DNA from: Prevotellaceae bacterium UBA1716
GTDB lineage: Bacteria > Bacteroidota > Bacteroidia > Bacteroidales > Bacteroidaceae
Assembly: GCA_002317225.1 (NCBI GenBank)
Contig: DCIW01000204.1
Location: 1 to 9,918 of the forward strand
Reading direction: 5' to 3'
DNA length: 9,918 nucleotides
Program-made: the position numbers and the translations under genes
Part shown: positions 5,155-9,918 of the stretch, piece after piece
How positions within the stretch are numbered: the stretch's first letter is position 1
Layout of the letters: the number at the start of each line of letters is the position of its first letter
Notes under the pieces: generated by a model
Told to the model about the DNA's origin: nothing
Seen by the model: only the letters and a program-made list of their open reading frames with translations
The model's database searches: none

Positions 5155-8100
5155 ATGAAAACCTACAAAATCACAAACAACGTCCTTGGATGGATTGTGT
5201 TTGCTATTGCCGCTTTCACGTATTGCTCGACTATAGAGCCAACGGCAAGTTTCTGGGATTGTCCTGAGTTTATTACCACAGCTGCCAAGCTGGAGGTAGG
5301 ACACCCACCTGGCGCACCTTTCTTTATGCTTTTCGGCAATTTCTTCAGTCATTTCGCTTCTGATCCTACTCAGATTGCCAAGATGATAAACACGATGAAT
5401 GCTCTGCTCAGTGCGGGCTGTATCCTCTTCCTCTTCTGGAGTGTGACACATCTTGCCAAGGCACTCTTCTGTCAGAATGGAGAAGAACCAGACCTCGGCC
5501 AGACTATCGCTTGTATGGGTTCGGGTATTGCAGGTGCTCTCATTTACACTTGGTCGGACACATTCTGGTTCTCAGCAGTTGAAGGTGAAGTTTATGCTTT
5601 CTCAAGTTTCTTCACAGCACTCGTGTTCTGGCTTATTCTCAAGTGGGAGGACAATGCCGACAAACCACATTCGGACAAGTGGCTCGTATTCATTGCTTAC
5701 CTCGTGGGCTTGAGTATCGGTGTCCACCTTCTCAACCTCCTTTGTATCCCTGCAATCGTGCTTGTATATTACTACAAGACTGCTAAGGAAGCTACTGCAA
5801 AGGGTTCGCTCATCGTGCTCTGCATCTCTGCTGCACTCGTTGCTGCTGTGCTTTATGGTGTGGTTCCGGGCATCGTGAAGGTAGGAGGAGAATTCGAACT
5901 CTTCTTTGTGAATGATTTGGGAATGTCCTTCAATTCAGGACTTTACGTATATATTGCTGTCCTTTTGGCTTCGCTCGTATGGACTATGTATGAGACAGTG
6001 AAGGACACTAATAAGGTACGTATGAACATCTCGTTCATCCTCTCTACCGCTTTGCTCGGTATTCCATTCTATGGTCATGGATGGATGTCGTTGCTTATCG
6101 GAATTGTAGTGATTGCTGCACTTGCTGCAGTGCTTTTCCTTGTTGAGAAGGTAAGTGCCCGCATCCTCAATACTGCTGTTCTCTGTATGACAATGATTGT
6201 CATTGGATACAGTTCGTATGCAGTAATTGTGGTTCGTTCTACTGCTAACCCAATGATGGACCAGAACTCGCCTGAGGATATCTTCACCCTCGGCGAATAC
6301 CTCTCGCGTGAGCAGTATGGCGATCGCCCTCTCTTCTTCGGACAGACTTATGCAAGCCAGCCAAACATCGTTGAGGAAGGTGATGGACTTGTTTACGAAA
6401 CTAAGAAGGGTGCTCCTGTATATCAGCGTAAGGATAAGGAAACTGCTGAAGAAAAGGATCAGTATCGTGTGGTACGCGATAAGATTTCGCTTGTTTACCC
6501 ATTCAACCAGAGCATGCTCTTCCCTCGTATCTACAGTGATGATCATCGCAAGGCATACGAAGACTGGCTTGGTGGTGTGACCGGTAAGTCGGTTGCTTAC
6601 CCTATCCCTGGTGGCGAAACTCGTTATCTCACTATCCCAACTCAGTTTGACAATATCCGTTTCTTCTTATCTTATCAGATGAATTTCATGTATTGGCGCT
6701 ACTTCATGTGGAACTTCGTGGGTCGTCAGAATGATATTCAGGGTAATGGAGAACTGGAGCATGGCAACTGGATTTCAGGTATTCCAGCATTGGACAATCC
6801 TCGTTTGGGCGACCAGAGCAAGCTTCCTTCCGAACTTCGTGAGAACAAGGGACACAACGTGTTCTATTGTCTTCCACTCATCCTCGGTTTGCTCGGTTTC
6901 TTCTGGCAGGCATTCCGCGACAAGAAGAGCATCCAGCAGTTCTGGGTGGTATTCTTCCTCTTCTTCATGACAGGTATTGCTATCGTGCTCTACCTCAACC
7001 AGACTCCTCAGCAGCCTCGTGAACGTGACTATGCTTATGCTGGTTCGTTCTATGCGTTCTCTATCTGGTGCGGTCTTGGTATTGCTGCTATCGCTGAATG
7101 GTTGGGCAAACTCTTGGGTAAGAGCCTCGACAAGCGTCTCGCTACTGTTGCTGCATCTGTAGTTGCACTCGTTCCTGCAGTTGCTGTACCGCTTCAGATG
7201 GTAAGTCAGACTTGGGACGACCACGATCGTAGCGACCGTTATGTTTGTCGCGACTTCGGTCTCAACTATCTCGAGACTATTCCGCATGATGGTATCATCT
7301 ATACAAATGGTGATAACGACACTTTCCCTCTCTGGTATAATGAGGATACAGAGGGCAAACGTACTGATGTGCGTGTATGTAACCTCTCTTATTTGCAGAC
7401 TGACTGGTACATCGACCAGATGAAGCGTCCTGCATTCGTAGGCGAAGGTCAGTCAAGTCCTCTCCCTATCAGTTGGACTCGTCTGCAGTACACATCGGGT
7501 ACTAATGAGATGGTTGATGTCAACCCAGAGGTAGGTCCTGAAACTCGAATGAGTGATATCGTTCAGCAGTTCTGCGAACAGGATTCTGAAACTGCAAAGA
7601 AACTTTGGGAAGATCCATTTGAACTTAAGAACGCTATCAAGTACTTTGTGCTCAAGGACTATCCTTCAACTATCCCTATTGATTTGCTTGAGAAGGTTAA
7701 GTCTCTCCCAACATGTCTCCCAAGCGACTCACTCTATATCACTGTTGATAAGGCTGCTGTGAAGAAGTCGGGCATGATGATTCCAAACGATTCTATCCCT
7801 GACAAGATGTATATCAGTCTTAAAGGACAGAACCGCGTAAGCAAGAGCTTTATGATGATGCTTGAGATGCTTGCACAGAGCAACTTCTCTCGTCCTATCT
7901 ATATGTCGACAACTGTGGGTGCAAGCAACTACGGTAGCCTTTACCACCACTTTATCCAGGAGGGTATCGCTTGGCGTATCAGTCCGTTCGACTTCCCTAA
8001 GAACCAGCCTATGCAGACTGTGGTCGATACTGAGAAGATGTATGACAACATGATGAACAAGTATAAGTATGGCAACCTCAAGCAACCTGGTCTCTATATC

Positions 8101-8568
8101 GATGAGACTACTCAGCGTATGTGCTTCACTCATCGTCGTTGGTTTGCAAATCTTATCTCTAACCTCGTGAAGGAAGGCAAGAAGGACAAGGCTCTCAAGG
8201 CTCTTGAGAAGTGTGAGACTGAAATCCCTTCTTACAATGTACGTCACGATCCTGCAAGTGGTTCGCTTGAGATTATCAATGCATTCATCGCTTGTGGCAA
8301 ACCTGAACGTGCTGCCAAGATCAACGAGGAGATTGAGAAGAATTGCCTTGAGTATATCAACTGGTACCTCTCTCTCTCAAAGAATCGCTTCACAGCTTCG
8401 TACTACGACTGCTACCAGAACATCAGTTGTCTTGCAAACATACAGAAGAACTACCAGAAGATTGGTGGCAAGTATGCAAATAAGTACGACGAACTTGATA
8501 ATACTCTCAACAGCGTTTATGCTATGTTTATGCATAAGTGTGAGGAATCAGGAATTCAGCTCCAGTAA
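5155..8568 (+). CDS. DUF2723 / TMEM260-like polytopic membrane protein (GT117-type putative glycosyltransferase)
   Basis: A 1137-residue protein beginning MKTYKITNNVLGWIVF. The ATG at 5155 is chosen because the frame upstream to 5008 would start inside the promoter and the A-rich leader favours 5155. TM1 (about 11-28) leads into an exposed loop with SFWDCPEF (32-39) and VGHPPGAPFF (48-57), the hallmark of DUF2723 (PF11028). Its acidic residues in the first loop resemble the catalytic loop of GT-C glycosyltransferases. Further hydrophobic segments follow up to about 360 (e.g. 84-104, 119-135, 147-163, 176-206, 217-238, 262-279, 291-330, 338-360) and again at about 571-585, 596-615, 631-649 and 662-680. 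A large soluble part begins near 685 with TWDDHDRSDRY and TNGDNDTFPLWY (717-728), and a helical, TPR-like stretch lies near the C-terminus. Human TMEM260, of the same family (GT117), is a protein O-mannosyltransferase. A similar role here is inference. Its stop overlaps the deacetylase start. Confidence 0.85.
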   Translation: MKTYKITNNVLGWIVFAIAAFTYCSTIEPTASFWDCPEFITTAAKLEVGHPPGAPFFMLFGNFFSHFASDPTQIAKMINTMNALLSAGCILFLFWSVTHLAKALFCQNGEEPDLGQTIACMGSGIAGALIYTWSDTFWFSAVEGEVYAFSSFFTALVFWLILKWEDNADKPHSDKWLVFIAYLVGLSIGVHLLNLLCIPAIVLVYYYKTAKEATAKGSLIVLCISAALVAAVLYGVVPGIVKVGGEFELFFVNDLGMSFNSGLYVYIAVLLASLVWTMYETVKDTNKVRMNISFILSTALLGIPFYGHGWMSLLIGIVVIAALAAVLFLVEKVSARILNTAVLCMTMIVIGYSSYAVIVVRSTANPMMDQNSPEDIFTLGEYLSREQYGDRPLFFGQTYASQPNIVEEGDGLVYETKKGAPVYQRKDKETAEEKDQYRVVRDKISLVYPFNQSMLFPRIYSDDHRKAYEDWLGGVTGKSVAYPIPGGETRYLTIPTQFDNIRFFLSYQMNFMYWRYFMWNFVGRQNDIQGNGELEHGNWISGIPALDNPRLGDQSKLPSELRENKGHNVFYCLPLILGLLGFFWQAFRDKKSIQQFWVVFFLFFMTGIAIVLYLNQTPQQPRERDYAYAGSFYAFSIWCGLGIAAIAEWLGKLLGKSLDKRLATVAASVVALVPAVAVPLQMVSQTWDDHDRSDRYVCRDFGLNYLETIPHDGIIYTNGDNDTFPLWYNEDTEGKRTDVRVCNLSYLQTDWYIDQMKRPAFVGEGQSSPLPISWTRLQYTSGTNEMVDVNPEVGPETRMSDIVQQFCEQDSETAKKLWEDPFELKNAIKYFVLKDYPSTIPIDLLEKVKSLPTCLPSDSLYITVDKAAVKKSGMMIPNDSIPDKMYISLKGQNRVSKSFMMMLEMLAQSNFSRPIYMSTTVGASNYGSLYHHFIQEGIAWRISPFDFPKNQPMQTVVDTEKMYDNMMNKYKYGNLKQPGLYIDETTQRMCFTHRRWFANLISNLVKEGKKDKALKALEKCETEIPSYNVRHDPASGSLEIINAFIACGKPERAAKINEEIEKNCLEYINWYLSLSKNRFTASYYDCYQNISCLANIQKNYQKIGGKYANKYDELDNTLNSVYAMFMHKCEESGIQLQ

Positions 8569-9209
8569 TGCTTATAGAACAACCATCGAAATGGCTTCGC
8601 TGGCTTTATCCCAGCGCAATTTGGAGAATGGATCCATCTGAGAAGTCGGTTTATCTGACTTTTGATGATGGACCTATTCCCCAATCTACCCCATTTCTGA
8701 TTGAAACTCTCGAACGCTATGATGTGAAGGCAACCTTCTTTATGGTAGGTGATAATGTGCGTAAATACCCTGAACTCTACGAACTCATCAAGTCGAAAGG
8801 GCATCGTCTGGGCAATCACACACACAATCATATAGGTGGTTTGCGACACCCGCATCGCGAATACTTGCAGAATGTGCTTAAGGCAGATGAATATATCCAT
8901 TCGTGCCTTTTTCGCCCTCCTCACGGATGGATGACACAACCTCAGTATCTCACTTTGCGAAAGAAATACACTATCATCATGTGGGACCTTGTCACTCGTG
9001 ACTACTCGAAGCTCCTCACTGCTGATGAAGTATTTGAAAACATCAAGCGCTACGCCCGTAATGGAAGTATCATCACTTTCCACGACTCGCTGAAGAGTAT
9101 TGACAAACTAAAAACTGCCCTTCCCCAAAGCATCGAATGGCTTAAGGAACAGGGTTATGAATTCAAGGTTTTTGATGAATATCAGCAGCGTTCAAGACAC
9201 CTAAAATGA
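8568..9209 (+). CDS. NodB-family polysaccharide deacetylase (CE4)
   Basis: A 213-residue protein that is almost only a NodB domain. Motif 1 is TFDDGP (31-36), with D33 as general base and D34 as metal ligand. Motif 2 is HTHNH (84-88), with ligands H84 and H88. Motif 3 is RPPHG (116-120), with histidine where tyrosine is more usual. DLVTRDY (140-146) stands for motif 4, and ITFHD (169-173) for motif 5. The metal site is intact, so it should remove N- or O-acyl groups from a sugar. No signal peptide or membrane segment is evident at the start (MLIEQPSKWLRWLYPSAIWR), which suggests action on the cytoplasmic face, as for ArnD-type enzymes on lipid-linked sugars. The start overlaps the upstream stop as TAATG, implying translational coupling to the DUF2723 protein and a shared pathway. 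The substrate is unknown. Confidence 0.9.
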   Translation: MLIEQPSKWLRWLYPSAIWRMDPSEKSVYLTFDDGPIPQSTPFLIETLERYDVKATFFMVGDNVRKYPELYELIKSKGHRLGNHTHNHIGGLRHPHREYLQNVLKADEYIHSCLFRPPHGWMTQPQYLTLRKKYTIIMWDLVTRDYSKLLTADEVFENIKRYARNGSIITFHDSLKSIDKLKTALPQSIEWLKEQGYEFKVFDEYQQRSRHLK

Positions 9210-9231
9210 GCAAACTGCGTTCGGGATTAAA

Positions 9232-9918
9232 ATGAATACTATCAGCATTCAGGACCTATCAAACAAGATAAAAGCCGAGGCACTGCGTCTCGGCTTTTCT
9301 GCTTGTGGTATTGCTAAGGCTGAGCCTGTGGATGAGGCTACTGCCCAAGCTTATCGTGAATGGTTGAGCGATGGGAGTAATGCTGAAATGAAATATCTTG
9401 AGAATAATCTCGAAAAGCGTCTTGATCCTACTCTCCTTATGCCTGGGGCAAAGAGCATCATTTGCCTTGCGATGAACTACTATCCAGAGCAAAAGCTCTC
9501 CGACGACCAATATCAGTTTGCATATTATGCTTACGGATTGGATTATCATGATGTTTTGAAAAGTCGCCTTAATGATTTGTTGCAATTTATCACTCAGATA
9601 TCTCCAATTACCAATTATAAGGTTTGTGTTGATACAGTTCCGTTTTTAGATCGCTATTGGGCAAGGAAAGCAGGTCTTGGATGGATAGGCAAGAATGGTA
9701 ATCTTATTATACCTCATTCTGGTTCGTTCTTTTTCATTGGTTCATTAATAGTTGATATAGAACTTGAATATGATTCGCCGATGGAAAATCATTGTGGAAC
9801 TTGCACCAAATGCATTGATGCATGTCCTACGCACGCGTTACGCGTACCTTATTATATAGATGCAAGAAAATGCCTTTCATATCTTACTATTGAAGCCCCC
9901 CACCCCCCCAAGGGGGAG
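9232..9918 (+). CDS. queG: Epoxyqueuosine reductase (partial, runs off the window)
   Basis: From the ATG at 9232, 229 codons are open to the window end; the C-terminal part is missing. QueG is a cytoplasmic cobalamin- and 4Fe-4S-dependent enzyme that reduces epoxyqueuosine to queuosine in tRNA, the last step of queuosine synthesis. KAEALRLGFSACGIAKAEP (14-32) is the family N-terminus. VDTVPFLDRYWARKAGLGW (133-151) carries the conserved active-site Asp (D134). IGKNGNLI (152-159) follows, and CGTCTKCIDACP (188-199) provides C188, C191, C194 and C198 of the ferredoxin-like cluster motif. C214 in KCLSYLTIE starts the second cluster motif. After E221 the sequence turns into APHPPKGE, coded by the G/C-run palindrome also found in the SDR gene; the usual continuation is NRG/NKGEIPEE-like. 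The gene starts 22 bases after the deacetylase stop and is probably co-transcribed with it. Confidence 0.95.
   Translation, partial: MNTISIQDLSNKIKAEALRLGFSACGIAKAEPVDEATAQAYREWLSDGSNAEMKYLENNLEKRLDPTLLMPGAKSIICLAMNYYPEQKLSDDQYQFAYYAYGLDYHDVLKSRLNDLLQFITQISPITNYKVCVDTVPFLDRYWARKAGLGWIGKNGNLIIPHSGSFFFIGSLIVDIELEYDSPMENHCGTCTKCIDACPTHALRVPYYIDARKCLSYLTIEAPHPPKGE
9270..9298 (+). terminator. Terminator-shaped hairpin inside the start of queG
   Basis: AAAAGCCGAG (9270-9279) and CTCGGCTTTT (9289-9298) are perfect 10-base reverse complements. One G-U and one C-G pair extend the stem inward to 12 bp around the loop ACTGC (9282-9286). The run of A before and T after gives the form of a bidirectional intrinsic terminator. 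It lies in codons 13-23 of queG, coding for the conserved KAEALRLGF segment, so it is not an intergenic terminator. It may attenuate queG transcription or may be a by-product of codon choice. Confidence 0.5.
9895..9918. repeat. Second copy of the G/C-run palindrome, inside queG, at the window end
   Basis: Six C, A, seven C, AA, five G, AG: 24 bases of which 21 equal those at 1839-1862 when aligned without gaps. Here it is read in sense by queG (APHPPKGE), whereas in the SDR gene the same plus-strand form is antisense to the gene. It is in frame as far as visible. The window ends inside it, so the full insertion length is unknown. Confidence 0.75.

Noticed and set aside
9829..9847. ACGCGTTACGCGT-like short symmetric stretch in queG
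   Set aside because: It codes for ordinary residues after the Fe-S motif and has no wider structure.

Overview
The window looks like chromosomal DNA of a Bacteroidota bacterium, most likely a Bacteroidales member close to Prevotella/Bacteroides. The signs are a TAnnTTTG promoter element, starts preceded by A-rich leaders without a Shine-Dalgarno sequence, and a gene set typical of that phylum: an Aur1-like PAP2 protein, a DUF2723/TMEM260-like membrane protein and a short NodB-type deacetylase. No RNA genes, CRISPR array, phage or transposase gene is visible. Gene identities rest on motifs read by eye, without database searches.

Left part, all on the minus strand (1-2462): an extended SDR (NAD-dependent epimerase/dehydratase-like, 1326-2411) has its own promoter and overlaps by 10 bases a PAP2_3/inositol-phosphorylceramide-synthase-like membrane protein (382-1335). 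Next come about 180 bp of heptamer repeats forming a 26-bp inverted repeat, and then the start of a radical SAM protein (1-200, cut by the window edge). The SDR and PAP2 genes are probably one transcript and may act on envelope lipids.

Right part, all on the plus strand (2529-9918): ribonuclease R (rnr, 2581-4962) follows a short hairpin-bearing leader. A second promoter at about 5011 then drives a DUF2723/GT117-type polytopic membrane protein (5155-8568). Its stop overlaps the start of a NodB-family deacetylase (8568-9209) as TAATG, and epoxyqueuosine reductase (queG, 9232 to the window end) follows after 22 bases. The coupled DUF2723-deacetylase pair suggests cell-envelope glycan or protein glycosylation work.

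The most unusual signal is a G/C-run palindrome that occurs twice, each time inside a protein-coding gene and in frame, and in opposite orientations relative to the host gene. One copy, with 30-bp tandem repeats coding for a decapeptide, puts 34 codons into the SDR just before its conserved FRPTGVYGP segment. The other lies after the YLTIE segment of queG, and the window stops inside it. This resembles a coding-region-tolerated palindromic repeat family. Other points of note are the heptamer inverted-repeat element, a terminator-like hairpin in the leader of the DUF2723 gene, and a near-perfect terminator-like hairpin inside the 5' coding part of queG.
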